A stretch of DNA of 64,000 nt from NCBI GenBank assembly GCA_015063035.1, contig SUTG01000001.1, positions 1 to 64,000 of the forward strand, in the 5' to 3' direction. Position 1 is the first letter of the stretch, and each line of letters begins with the position of its first letter. This DNA is from Methanobrevibacter olleyae (GTDB lineage: Archaea > Methanobacteriota > Methanobacteria > Methanobacteriales > Methanobacteriaceae). Positions 26,562 through 35,987 of the stretch are shown here, one piece after another. The translations under genes and the position numbers were made by a program. The notes beneath the pieces are model-generated. The model was not told where the DNA came from. It saw nothing but the letters and a program-made list of their open reading frames with translations, and did not search any database.

Positions 26562-26765
26562 CTAAAGATTCATTTCCATTTCATTTGCTAAATCCTTATT
26601 TGCTTTAGAGCGATTAGCGCTTCTTTCTTCCTCTATGCACCTTATAAGTGAAAAGTATTCTTGAATTTCATTGTAGTCATCGGACTTTTCGCATGCATTT
26701 TCCAATAGTTCTATGATTTTATCGAATCTGTGGCTTCTTAGTGTAATTGTTTCATATATTCCCAT
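26562..26765 (-). CDS. Small hypothetical protein (67 residues)
   Basis: A helical, charged protein starting MGIYETITLRSHRFDKI. The start at 26765 is preferred over the in-frame ATG at 26783, because an AGATGAT ribosome-type site lies between them at the usual spacing for this genome. Two predicted helices and an acidic tail; no recognised domain. Just upstream of an Rpn gene on the same strand but separated by its own AT-rich gap. Confidence 0.5.
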   Translation of the reverse strand: MGIYETITLRSHRFDKIIELLENACEKSDDYNEIQEYFSLIRCIEEERSANRSKANKDLANEMEMNL

Positions 26766-27044
26766 TGTATCATCTCTTTTCAATTGCTTATTAAAGGATG
26801 ATTGATTGCTTATATTATGATTTTAATCTTATATAAGCTTTGTTGGTTTAAATAAGTGGTTTACTATTCCTAATAAATAGTTAACTAAATATCTATCGTT
26901 TTTTTCAAAAATCAATCGTTCTTAATATAAGAGCATAAAAGCATTATGCAATGTCTTATTAATCTTTAAAAAAAAATAAATTATTTATACTGATTTCTAA
27001 AGAAATATTATCATTAATACCAGCTTTAAAAAAGGACTGATTAT

Positions 27045-27524
27045 ATGAGATTCAAAAACATATTTTTAAGCGTAATGATTTTGATATTGGCAGGAAGCAT
27101 GACAGCTATTGCAGCTGCAGATACAGATGATTTTGGAATAGTGGGGGATAAGGCTTTTACAGTACCTGAAGACTTTGAAATCATCAATATGTCAGATTCC
27201 AATGTATATATGGAAAATAGTGATGGAAACCAATCATTTGTCATAACTGTTCTGGATGAGGATACAGATCCTGAAGTTCTCATGCAGGTATATGAAGATT
27301 CAGGCTATACATTCAATAAGACCTATTCCGTTTATCAAAGAGGAATTTATCGCATAACCGAATTAGAATTCACATATAAGGATTACATAGGGATTTTGTT
27401 CATTTGTCAAAATGGAAATGAGTGCATTTTCATTTCCCATGGATTCCTGGATAAAAATGATTTCCCAACAGGTGATGATAAGGTAGCATTGGAACTTATA
27501 AGTTCCATAACAGACAATATATAA
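27045..27524 (+). CDS. Small secreted protein, paralogue family A, copy 1
   Basis: A 159-residue exported protein: signal peptide with a hydrophobic core LSVMILILAGSMTAIAAA, then a mature domain of about 135 residues rich in beta strands and acidic residues (FTVPEDFEII, GNQSFVITVLDED, GIYRITELEFTYKDYIGILFIC). Two paralogues follow on the same strand. The pattern FxVPxxF near the mature N-terminus and the strand order are loosely reminiscent of PsbP-like folds, but this is a weak impression. Confidence 0.7.
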   Translation: MRFKNIFLSVMILILAGSMTAIAAADTDDFGIVGDKAFTVPEDFEIINMSDSNVYMENSDGNQSFVITVLDEDTDPEVLMQVYEDSGYTFNKTYSVYQRGIYRITELEFTYKDYIGILFICQNGNECIFISHGFLDKNDFPTGDDKVALELISSITDNI

Positions 27525-27580
27525 CAGCGTTTTTGCTCATTTTACCGTAAAACCTAGACAAAAATTGTTTAGGTGAAAAA

Positions 27581-28075
27581 ATGAACATAATCAAAATTAG
27601 TTTAGGTGATGAAAAGAGATTTAAATATTTGTTTTTAGGGGTTATGCTTTTGATATTGGCAGGAAGCATGACAGCTATTGCAGCTGCAGATGACTATGCT
27701 TCCTTAAGCGATTACACTTTTGACATTCCAGATGGATATCAAGTTGCAGATAAGGCAGACAATATGCTCGCCATGGAAGCGGATGATAATCATTCAGTAA
27801 TTGTCTATGCTCTTGAAGATGCAGGGGATCTTGATATTTTCAAATCACTTCTTGATTCCCAAGGATGTGAATTTGCAGATGAACAGACTTTCCAATCAGG
27901 AAGCTTTGATGTGAATCAATCCACTTTCACTTACATGGACATTCAAGGATACTTGTACATTTGTGATGATGGAAAAGGAACTCCTGTTTTAGTTGCTAAT
28001 GCAATACCAACCTCTGAAGAGCTTCCAGCTGCAGATGACAATCCTGCTTATCAAGTTGTTAGTTCTTTAGAATAA
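27581..28075 (+). CDS. Small secreted protein, paralogue family A, copy 2
   Basis: A 164-residue paralogue of the preceding gene, with the almost identical signal-peptide segment LLILAGSMTAIAAAD, suggesting a recent duplication of the 5' end. The ATG follows an AGGTGA site; a second AGGTGAT lies a few codons into the gene, where the paralogues begin, so the first ten residues are probably an N-terminal extension made by leader duplication. Function unknown. Confidence 0.7.
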   Translation: MNIIKISLGDEKRFKYLFLGVMLLILAGSMTAIAAADDYASLSDYTFDIPDGYQVADKADNMLAMEADDNHSVIVYALEDAGDLDIFKSLLDSQGCEFADEQTFQSGSFDVNQSTFTYMDIQGYLYICDDGKGTPVLVANAIPTSEELPAADDNPAYQVVSSLE

Positions 28076-28191
28076 GTTAATTCTTATTCTCTTTTTTTAC
28101 TTTTCTCTTTTCATTTTTCTAGGTTCAGTCTAAATTTGATTAAGAAAAATTTTATAGTCTAGATTTTGAATATATTAAATTAGGTGATTGT

Positions 28192-28677
28192 ATGAAATTC
28201 AAGCACTTGTTACTAGGCTTAATGATTCTAATGGTCGCTTCTAGCATTGCAGCCATTTCAGCTGACGAAGCCATCATTGAGGATTTTAAATTTACAGTGC
28301 CAGACAATTTCACCATTGTAAACAGCACTGAGCATTTTATCAGTTTGGCAATGGATGATGATCATTCCATCGACTTGTCTGTTCCAGATGATGCAATGAC
28401 CGCCGACCAGTTCAAGGCAAACCTTGAAAGGGAAGGGTACAAATTTGACAACGAATCAATGGCAAACTTCACAAGCGGCATTTTCAATATAGATGCAATA
28501 AATCTCACCCAAGGAAAATCCCACGGAGTTCTATATTTTTGCGATGATGTTGTAGATGTGGATGAGGATGATGATTTGTTTGTTGTTTATCTCTATCCAG
28601 CCGATGAAGGGGACATTGATCCTTTGAACAATACAGTAACCGACATGATTGGCAATATTGTAAATGTGGATGACTGA
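28192..28677 (+). CDS. Small secreted protein, paralogue family A, copy 3
   Basis: A 161-residue member of the same family, more diverged: signal peptide (LLLGLMILMVASSIAAISA), FTVPDNFTIV start of the mature domain, SIDLSVPDDA and a YFCDD motif in place of the second copy's YICDD. The ATG follows AGGTGAT. Its own promoter region separates it from copy 2. Function unknown. Confidence 0.7.
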   Translation: MKFKHLLLGLMILMVASSIAAISADEAIIEDFKFTVPDNFTIVNSTEHFISLAMDDDHSIDLSVPDDAMTADQFKANLEREGYKFDNESMANFTSGIFNIDAINLTQGKSHGVLYFCDDVVDVDEDDDLFVVYLYPADEGDIDPLNNTVTDMIGNIVNVDD

Positions 28678-28720
28678 TTCAAATATTTTTTATTTTTTTT
28701 CTTTTTTTCTTTTAGTTAAA

Positions 28721-29300
28721 ACTTTTTTTAATAGGTTCATGTCAATATTGCTTTTATTTCGTAATTTTTATTTTTGGGTCAATATTATAATCAATTTGAA
28801 ATATTATATTCATTTCGTTATTTACATTTTCATGTTAATATTATGGTGAAGTTGTAATATTGCTTTCATTTCATTATTTACGATATTAGGTCAATATTAT
28901 ATTTGTTTCGTAATTTACACTTTTTTTAGAATATTATAATGGTTTCGTTTTTTACGATTTGATTTTAATTTTTCAATTTGATGTCAATATTATAATGGTT
29001 TCGTTTTTTACGATTTGATGTCAATATTATAATCAATTTGAAATATTATAATGGTTTCGTTTTTTACGATTTGATGTCAATATTATAATCAATTTGAAAT
29101 ATTATAATGGTTTCGTTTTTTACGATTTCGTGTCAATATTATAATCAATTTGTAATATTATAATGGTTTCGTTTTTTACGATTTGATGTCAATATTATGG
29201 TTAATTTGAAATATTATAATGGTTTCGTTTTTTACGATTTTGTGTCAATATTATGGTGGACTTGTAATATTATAATCATTTCGTAATTTACGATATTATA
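28721..29300. repeat. 56-bp tandem repeat array
   Basis: A 56-bp unit (GATGTCAATATTATAATC, then AATATTATAATGG, TTTCGTTTTTTACGATTT) is repeated with exact 56-bp steps at 29017, 29073, 29129, 29185 and 29241, with decayed copies back to about 28721. It fills the 680-bp gap between the secreted-protein genes and the zinc-ribbon gene. Each unit holds the palindrome ATTATAAT twice. It is not a CRISPR: there are no unique spacers. Confidence 0.9.
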
Positions 29301-29358
29301 ATAAAAATCTAAAATTATAATTATTCAATAAAAATGGCTTATTATGGTGATGCAGTGA

Positions 29359-29895
29359 TTATTGGCCTCTATCAATCTTCTTTAAGGAATCTTCTTTATA
29401 AAAAGCATATTCATAGTCATCCTCCTCTTCAAGGATCCTATCCACATATTTCAAAACGTCCTCATATCTGTAATTGTGGTATGAGTAATAGACCTTAAGC
29501 CTTAGGTATTCCTGCCTTTTGGGATTGAATTCCAAAAGCCTATCCATTATGTTCATGAATGTTGTGTAGTCAAGCTCATATGTATAGTCATGTCCCTTGT
29601 CAAATATGTCATAGGTCTTTGCAAGTCCATAGAGGTATTTTTCCCTGTTTAGGTGGTCTGCCTTCAGCAATGTCATGTATGCATTGTAATAAGTCATTAT
29701 AGTTTCTTTTTTAGCTGTTTCAGCATATGATGGATCTACGTAAAGTGTGTGAAGTCCTCTTCTATGCTCTAGCTGCTTGTCCAGTTCTTGTGCAAACTCA
29801 TCTAATGTTTTAAGCTCTACTCCACACTTTGGACACTCATCTTTTTCTATGTATAATTGGTAACATTGAGGGCATACTTTCATTTCTGAAGTCAT
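29359..29895 (-). CDS. Zinc-ribbon / TPR-like protein, copy 1
   Basis: A 178-residue cytosolic protein. A CPQC...CPKC zinc ribbon (about residues 8-25) is followed by helical repeats (about 60-175) that look like tetratricopeptide units (LNREKYLYGLAKTYDIFDKG, FNPKRQEYLRLK). It shares HRRGLHTLYVDPSYAE with the gene at 36688-37257 and with a pseudogene at 33660-34187. Role unknown; the ribbon-TPR build suggests a binding or scaffolding protein. Confidence 0.65.
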   Translation of the reverse strand: MTSEMKVCPQCYQLYIEKDECPKCGVELKTLDEFAQELDKQLEHRRGLHTLYVDPSYAETAKKETIMTYYNAYMTLLKADHLNREKYLYGLAKTYDIFDKGHDYTYELDYTTFMNIMDRLLEFNPKRQEYLRLKVYYSYHNYRYEDVLKYVDRILEEEDDYEYAFYKEDSLKKIDRGQ

Positions 29896-30262
29896 TTTCT
29901 CTCCTCTCTTTCATTGATTATTCTTTTCTGTGCTTATGTTTTTTCTGTTATGCTTTCATTGATTAGATTTCATTTCCTTGATAATAATTATGCATCATCC
30001 ATATATAAACATCTTCCAATTAATTATTGGATTTAGAACTTGTTGCTTTCTTTTCTTTCCCGTTTCAAATGTTATTGGATTTAAATTCTCTTGCTTTTTT
30101 TCGAAGTTGCAGATGTTATGGATTTAGAACTTCTTGCTTTTTTTTTTCATTGAAATTGCAAATATTTATATTTAGTCATACCAAAATATAATAGTATGCA
30201 TATAATTTTTTTAACTCAATGCATGTTTTGATCATATATCTTTTTGAATTGAAAAATCATAT
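29896..30262. repeat. Upstream region with about three 50-bp repeats
   Basis: Between 30018 and 30165 the unit ATTGGATTTA-AA-T--TTGCTTT recurs three times at 50-58-bp steps. It lies in the leader of the minus-strand zinc-ribbon gene and upstream of the adhesin. No gene seen. Confidence 0.6.
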
Positions 30263-33200
30263 ATGCGCCCAATTTCTAAAATGCAATTAAGAGGTGGAAA
30301 TATTAATATAAGTAAAAAATTAGGGATAGCATTAATATTGACTATACTGACATTGTCTATAGGTGCTGTCTCAGCAACAGATGCCGATACGCAAGTAAGC
30401 GATGATATTGGCATTTCAAGTCTTGCATCTCAAGATTTAAATCAAGGGGATGCCGATATGCAGGTTAACGATGATATTGGCATTTCAGATCTTGCGTCTC
30501 AAGATTTAAATCAAGCAGATGAAGTGATTCAAGAAGATACAAATGCAGAGGAATCTGCGGATATTCTCTCTTCATCCAATGACGAAGAGGTATTGAGAGG
30601 AGATATGGGAATATCTGTTGTAGGAGGACAAAAGGAAACATACACTGTTGGGGAAGAGGTATACCTTAAGTTAGGTACAGAACAAAGCAGTTACACACCA
30701 GCCAACATTTATGTTCAAGTTCAAGGTGGAGGATACACTGACAATCCTGTAGGAACATATTCCGAGGCAAGCAGCGAAACAGGAGTTCCTTACACATTCG
30801 ACACTCCTGGAGACATAAGCCTAAGATTCGTTCAAGTGTATTACGGCACTTATTACTTTTCAGATTACATCACTTTCAATGTGGTCGAAGCCGGACCAAG
30901 CATCATACCTGGAACATTCACTGACTTGCAATCATTGATAGACAGCAGTGAAGGTGTATTGGAGCTTCCATATGATTTCGCATACGACAGCGAACATGAC
31001 TCTGCCTATGTGGATGGGATATTGGTAAGCAAGAACATAACAATAAACGGTATGGGCCATGTCATAAGCGGTGAAAATGCCGCCAAGATCTTTGATGTAT
31101 GGAAAGCTGATGTTGTCATAAGCAATGTGACTTTGGCTAACGGCAGATCCAACAATGGTGGTGCAATCATTGTTTCCAATGGCATTACCAGCTTGCTTCT
31201 TAAGGATTCCGTCATTAAGGACAGTTCCAGCAATCAAGGTGGTGCAATCCATGTCATGAGCGGTGCATTAACAGTTGAAAACACTACATTCATCAATAAC
31301 TCCGCTAAGTCTGGCGGTGCAATCTACCATAATGCAGGATCATCTACCTTGAATGTCAAGAATTCAACTTTTGAGGCAAATGAGGCCACATCATCCGGCA
31401 CTGCTGGCGGTGGTGGAGCAATCCATATGAATGCAGGGCAATTGAATGTTGAAAATACCGATTTCAATGACAACACTGCCGCTTCAACTGGAGGCGCCAT
31501 AAATGTTGTCAATTTTGCTAACGTCATAAACGTAAGCGGTTCCAGATTCAATAGGAACTCTGGAAATGATGGTGGAGCCATTCATGCCAAATTGACATCT
31601 TGCGCAATGTCAATCAACGATTCCAATTTCACTGAAAACTCCGCTAACGGTCAAGGTGGAGCGGTATACCTTCAAGGTGCTGGAGTGACAAGCGCTATTG
31701 ACAATGTCAAGTTTGCAAACAACTCTGCAAGTGATGGTGGAGCAATTTCAAACAAGCTTGGAAGCTCAACAATCGAAAAGTCAAGCTTTGAAGACAACTC
31801 TGCAAGCAATAAAGGTGGAGCGATCTTTGCAAGCGGAAAAGTGGCTGTTAACGAATCCTCATTTGCAGGCAATCAAGCAATCTCAGATTGCAATGTCCAT
31901 CAAATCGTGGATAATGTCATAAGTGTGGAAAACACTAAAATAGCAGTTCAAGCTCCAGATTTTGACGTTAAGGAAAGCTATGAAAACGGTGAAGACATTG
32001 TGATTTCAGGCACTTTCGAATCAGGAATCACAAATCAGGAATTGGCATTGCCATATTCCTTGAATGAAAACAATGGAAGCGCAGCAGTTGTCAAAAAGGT
32101 CTTCAGCATTGACTTAGGCAGTGCATTGAAATATGGAGACTACATAATCTCAATCAAGGAATTCACAGATGAGGCAGGAAACACCTACATCTTTGAGGAT
32201 GTTATAAAGGCTTTCACAGTCAAGAGGGAAGTCAAGACTGCAAGCGATCTTCAGGCATTGATTGACAATGCAGAGGAAGGTGCAGTAATTGAATTGGGCA
32301 ATCATTCATATGAAAACGTTTCCAATGTCAACATCACCAAGAATGTGACAATCAAGGGAAGCGAAGACACAACAGTTTCCTCTGCCGGTGACGGAACTCC
32401 AATCTTCAATGTTCCTGCAAAATCCGAAAACGGCCCAAGCGGATTTGCAATCGTTGACGTTAATTTCCTTGTTAAAAATGGAGATACTGTCGTTAAGGTC
32501 ACTGCAGACAATGCAAGCGATAAAGACTCAATTGACAACGCTGAAATCAAGGTCATCAACAACACTTTCAAAAAAGAGAATGATGATGTGGTAGGCAAAT
32601 CCATAACTGTAGTTGAACTCGAGAGTGAAAGAAGCAATTTGGCTCCAACAAATGCAATTGACATTTCTGGAAACAAGATGGATGAAGGCATCAAATCCTT
32701 CCAATTTGAAATAAGCGGATTGTCACAAGGTGATGACTTCAATGCTCCTTCAATTTATGATAATCCAAGCTATGGGACAGATGAGAGGATTCCTTCCATA
32801 ATCACTTGCCCGGCTAAAACCGTCACTGCAATCGATGCAAAGGTCGATGGCAAGAAAGGGGCTTATTACAAATTGACCTTGAAGGATAAGGATGGATCCC
32901 CATTAGCGAACAAATCCGTCAAGGTCATCATAGGCAATCTTGTTTACACTGTAAAAACCGATGACAAGGGTATTGCAAAAGTGCAATTGAACATTAAAAA
33001 GGCTGGAACCTATAAGCTCTTTGCAACATTCTTAGGTGACGATAAGTACAAGGGCAGCTTTTCAAGCGCTAAGGTTAAGGTCAACAAGCAGAAAATAAAA
33101 ATGTCTGTTGCCAAAAAGACATTCAAGCTTAAAGCCAAAAAGAATGTTAAAGTCACTCTCAAGACATCTAGAGGAAAGGCAATCAAGGGCAAAAAAATCA

Positions 33201-33367
33201 CCTTGAAAGTTAAGGGAAAAACCTACACTGCCAAAACCAACAAGAAAGGAGTCGCAACATTCAAACTCATTTTGAAGAAAAGAGGAACTTTCAAGGCAAC
33301 AATCAAAGTGCCTACAGACAGCACTTATAAGAAATTAAGCAAAAAGATTAAAATTAAAATAAAATAG
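30263..33367 (+). CDS. Giant adhesin-like protein with GGAI-type beta-helix repeats
   Basis: A 1034-residue exported protein. A signal peptide core (LGIALILTILTLSIGAVSA) is followed by an acidic region with two copies of a DIGISxLASQDLNQ repeat. Residues about 240-540 form a beta-helix with at least eight GGAI-type rungs (NGGAI, QGGAI, SGGAI, GGGAI, TGGAI, DGGAI), as in Chlamydia-type PMP repeats. Two Ig-like domains and the same very basic C-terminal domain as in the adhesin at 195-2285 close it. The only good ribosome site, AGAGGTGG, lies after the first two ATGs (30263, 30281) and before an in-frame ATT at 30302, so the true start may be non-standard or one of the ATGs may be leaderless. 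Confidence 0.85.
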   Translation: MRPISKMQLRGGNINISKKLGIALILTILTLSIGAVSATDADTQVSDDIGISSLASQDLNQGDADMQVNDDIGISDLASQDLNQADEVIQEDTNAEESADILSSSNDEEVLRGDMGISVVGGQKETYTVGEEVYLKLGTEQSSYTPANIYVQVQGGGYTDNPVGTYSEASSETGVPYTFDTPGDISLRFVQVYYGTYYFSDYITFNVVEAGPSIIPGTFTDLQSLIDSSEGVLELPYDFAYDSEHDSAYVDGILVSKNITINGMGHVISGENAAKIFDVWKADVVISNVTLANGRSNNGGAIIVSNGITSLLLKDSVIKDSSSNQGGAIHVMSGALTVENTTFINNSAKSGGAIYHNAGSSTLNVKNSTFEANEATSSGTAGGGGAIHMNAGQLNVENTDFNDNTAASTGGAINVVNFANVINVSGSRFNRNSGNDGGAIHAKLTSCAMSINDSNFTENSANGQGGAVYLQGAGVTSAIDNVKFANNSASDGGAISNKLGSSTIEKSSFEDNSASNKGGAIFASGKVAVNESSFAGNQAISDCNVHQIVDNVISVENTKIAVQAPDFDVKESYENGEDIVISGTFESGITNQELALPYSLNENNGSAAVVKKVFSIDLGSALKYGDYIISIKEFTDEAGNTYIFEDVIKAFTVKREVKTASDLQALIDNAEEGAVIELGNHSYENVSNVNITKNVTIKGSEDTTVSSAGDGTPIFNVPAKSENGPSGFAIVDVNFLVKNGDTVVKVTADNASDKDSIDNAEIKVINNTFKKENDDVVGKSITVVELESERSNLAPTNAIDISGNKMDEGIKSFQFEISGLSQGDDFNAPSIYDNPSYGTDERIPSIITCPAKTVTAIDAKVDGKKGAYYKLTLKDKDGSPLANKSVKVIIGNLVYTVKTDDKGIAKVQLNIKKAGTYKLFATFLGDDKYKGSFSSAKVKVNKQKIKMSVAKKTFKLKAKKNVKVTLKTSRGKAIKGKKITLKVKGKTYTAKTNKKGVATFKLILKKRGTFKATIKVPTDSTYKKLSKKIKIKIK

Positions 33368-33394
33368 ATTATTTATTTAATCTATTTTTCTTTT
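33364..33394 (+). terminator. Terminator of the giant adhesin
   Basis: ATAGATTA and TAATCTAT form a perfect 8-bp stem with a 6-nt loop overlapping the stop codon, followed by T-runs. The stretch 33395-33659 shows no gene. Confidence 0.75.
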
Positions 33395-33659
33395 TTTTAT
33401 TGAAAACTTATTTGTATGGTTTATTTATTTGGTCTAATTTTTTTCATGATTAATGTTAAAAATAGTTTTTGATATAATCCTTATTTTGTTTATAAATAGT
33501 TATATATGGTTAATTCTAGATTTAAGCAATAATTCATTCTTGTTTTTTTTAAAATATTTAAATAAAATGCTTAATAGAATTAAACAATATCTCTTTGGAG
33601 AATTAGGTATGAAAATTTCACATTTGATTAAGGAATTGGAAGATATGCTGGCTTCCTTA

Positions 33660-34187
33660 TCATCTTCTTAGTTCATCCAATGCACTTTCACCATATGCAT
33701 TGATCTCTTCATCATCAATGCCCCTTTCCGATATCTTTTCATAATATTTCACAGAATCTTCATATTCATGCCATAAGTATGATAAATGACCTTTAGTCGA
33801 AGATATTCCAACTTTTTTGGATTGAATTCCAAAAGAAGGTTGAATATTTCCCTAATGGCGATTCGATCAAGTTCATATGTATGTCACGTACCTTGTCAAA
33901 TAGGTCATAGGGCTTTGCCAACCCATATATGTATTTCTCCCTGTTTTGATAATCTGCCTTAAGCAAGGTCATGTATATTTTATAGTACTCTTTTATATAA
34001 TTGGTTTTGCTATTTCTGCATATGATGGTCTACATAAAGTGTATGGAGTCCTCAATGATGTTCCAAAAGTCTATCTTTCAGTTGCAAATTTTTCTATTGT
34101 ATCCAGTTCTAACCAACACTCTGGACACTCTTCTTTTTCTACATATAGTTGGTAACATTGAGGGCAGATTTTCATTTCTGTAGTCAT
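33660..34187 (-). pseudogene. Decayed zinc-ribbon / TPR-like gene, copy 2
   Basis: The minus strand starts MTTEMKICPQCYQLYVEKEECPEC, close to copy 1 at 29359-29895, and then loses frame several times: a stop falls after FATER, and later segments (PSYAEIAK, LLKADYQNREKYIYGLAKPYDLFDK, FNPKKLEYLRLKVIYH) appear in different frames, ending GESALDELRR. The second cysteine pair is also damaged. At least three frameshifts make this a true pseudogene rather than a single error. Confidence 0.8.
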
Positions 34188-34208
34188 TTTTTGCATCAAA
34201 ATTTTTAA

Positions 34209-34754
34209 TCATCTGATTTTATATCTTGATTTGTCCCTTGGCTTATAGAAATCAAACTCATCTTCTATTTCATTCATTCTCTTTTCTTTTTCTTGAACTT
34301 TCTTTAGCCTCTCTTCTTTTCTCATTTCTTTATCTTTCTCTTTTTCTAAAACTTTCTCGAATTCATCTTTCAAATCAGGGTCCATCTTCATTTTATATTT
34401 ATAGAGGCTAATAATGAAATTTCTTAACTTTTTCTCAATAGGCCTATTTGAGCTATTTATTTCAGAGCATGTTAGATCCATTACTAGTTTTAAAGCTATT
34501 GGCCCTTCTCCTGCTATTTTTAAAGTATACTTCTCATCATCTATAAAAAATTCCGGTGCAAAATAGAAATTTTCTGAAAAGAATCTTTCATAGTCTATGA
34601 TATTGGAATAAATCATCTCATTTAGGCTTCTTTCTATAGGTCCTTCTGAATCCTTCAAGGAAGAATAAGGGAGGAATACTCCAAATTCCATGATTGCATT
34701 TTTTGCTTTAAAAATTCTAAAAGCGTATTTTTTATCTTCTATTTCCATATGCAA
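34209..34754 (-). CDS. Hypothetical cytosolic protein with charged coiled-coil tail
   Basis: A 181-residue protein. The first 125 residues form a mixed alpha/beta domain (YAFRIFKAKNAIMEFG, EKYTLKIAGEGPIALKLVMD); the rest is a highly charged Glu/Lys/Arg helix (about 130-170) likely to form a coiled coil. No clear ribosome site precedes either ATG (34754 or 34748). No family recognised. It sits in a minus-strand run of uncharacterised genes between two zinc-ribbon paralogues. Confidence 0.55.
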   Translation of the reverse strand: MHMEIEDKKYAFRIFKAKNAIMEFGVFLPYSSLKDSEGPIERSLNEMIYSNIIDYERFFSENFYFAPEFFIDDEKYTLKIAGEGPIALKLVMDLTCSEINSSNRPIEKKLRNFIISLYKYKMKMDPDLKDEFEKVLEKEKDKEMRKEERLKKVQEKEKRMNEIEDEFDFYKPRDKSRYKIR

Positions 34755-34873
34755 TGTTTGGTTGTTTAAAATGTCTTTACAGGTAGCTTGATAATGTTAT
34801 CCTCCATTTCTTTTTATATATTATCCCTGTTTATTAAATGTAAGCTGTTTTTTTTTGATTGGTGGTGATTTTA

Positions 34874-35947
34874 TTACCTATAGAGACTCATGTTTTCTGA
34901 CTTAGGGAGCTCATTCACCTTTGTGCATATGAATTCGATTCTATTGACTTTGAATTTGAAATCCTTTATCATCTCCTCCGGTGTCAGATTTGACCTAGCT
35001 TCGGATAGGTCAGAAACTCCTCCTTCAATGCTTATCCTTTCAAGATCCATTTCTGTGAATCTTATCTCATCACCAAGCTCGACAGAAAACATTCGGTTCT
35101 TGCTGTAGACGCATGCCTTTACAAGAGCTATCATCATCTGATTGTAGACCTTGTCGTTTGTAAAGTTTTGACTGTCTATGTTCTCATAAGTTATCATTCT
35201 GTCAAAATTGGTTCCATCTATAGGTATTTTATTAGGAACAGGAACTTGCTTGTCTAGGATATTGTAATCTACAATCATATGATTCTCATTGTTGATTCCG
35301 CTGGAGTTTTCATAGGTGATTGTGATTATGTCACCTCCAAAGCAGCAATCCAATAGTTCCTTGACGGATTTTGCTTCATATGTATACTCAAGATTATCAT
35401 TTTGAGTCAAGACAATCTTTTTTTCAGTGTTCTTGGAAACGTCAACGACAGTGTAATTGATTTTCCCTACACCATCCTTTTGGAGGCCCTCTTGCATTTT
35501 ATCCAACGCCTTTTTGCTGTAATTCGGATCATTTGCAATCGCATTTGCAGCATCCCTCACTTCACTGTTTGAATCGTTTTTTCCTACTTCCTCTAGAAAA
35601 TCTATATATTCCTCATTGATATCGTAATGGTCTGCATAAGCTTCTGGGTCTGAAAAAGTTTCTTTAAAGTAAATTATATCTTTTTTTAATCTTTCAACTC
35701 CAGCCATTCTGACTTTCCAGTCAGAATCATTCAAGATAATGTCTTCCATTACCCTTAGTGCATTCAGATTTTGGACAGCCATTATCCTAATGTCACTGTC
35801 TGGATCATTTTTTGCAATTCCTGTTAGTATTTTCTGTTTCTCCTCATCCTTTTTATTGCTGTTTAGAAGTTCTTCAATACCTTCCATTCTTAGCTGTGGG
35901 TCTTCATCATCCCACTTATTCTTTCTTAGTTTGTCGAATAAACCCAT
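34874..35947 (-). CDS. HEAT-repeat-like hypothetical protein
   Basis: A 357-residue protein. After an MGLFDKLRKNK start, residues about 18-165 contain degenerate HEAT-like helical repeats (DPQLRMEGIEELL, DSDIRIMAVQNLNAL, DWKVRMAGVERLKK, NSEVRDAANAIA). The C-terminal 190 residues are a different, strand-rich domain with no recognised relative. The start motif is shared with the next gene on the strand (MGFLDKILGKEKK). Likely a binding or scaffold protein; no enzyme motif seen. Confidence 0.6.
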   Translation of the reverse strand: MGLFDKLRKNKWDDEDPQLRMEGIEELLNSNKKDEEKQKILTGIAKNDPDSDIRIMAVQNLNALRVMEDIILNDSDWKVRMAGVERLKKDIIYFKETFSDPEAYADHYDINEEYIDFLEEVGKNDSNSEVRDAANAIANDPNYSKKALDKMQEGLQKDGVGKINYTVVDVSKNTEKKIVLTQNDNLEYTYEAKSVKELLDCCFGGDIITITYENSSGINNENHMIVDYNILDKQVPVPNKIPIDGTNFDRMITYENIDSQNFTNDKVYNQMMIALVKACVYSKNRMFSVELGDEIRFTEMDLERISIEGGVSDLSEARSNLTPEEMIKDFKFKVNRIEFICTKVNELPKSENMSLYR

Positions 35948-35987
35948 GTTTTTACCTTTTCAAGTTCATAAAGCAATTCTTAAGTTT

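Noticed and set aside
28960-29260. CRISPR-like array
   Set aside because: The whole 56-bp unit repeats; there are no unique spacers between repeats.
33453-33671. Plus-strand ORF of 72 residues
   Set aside because: Very AT-rich, overlaps the end of a clear minus-strand pseudogene, no ribosome site.
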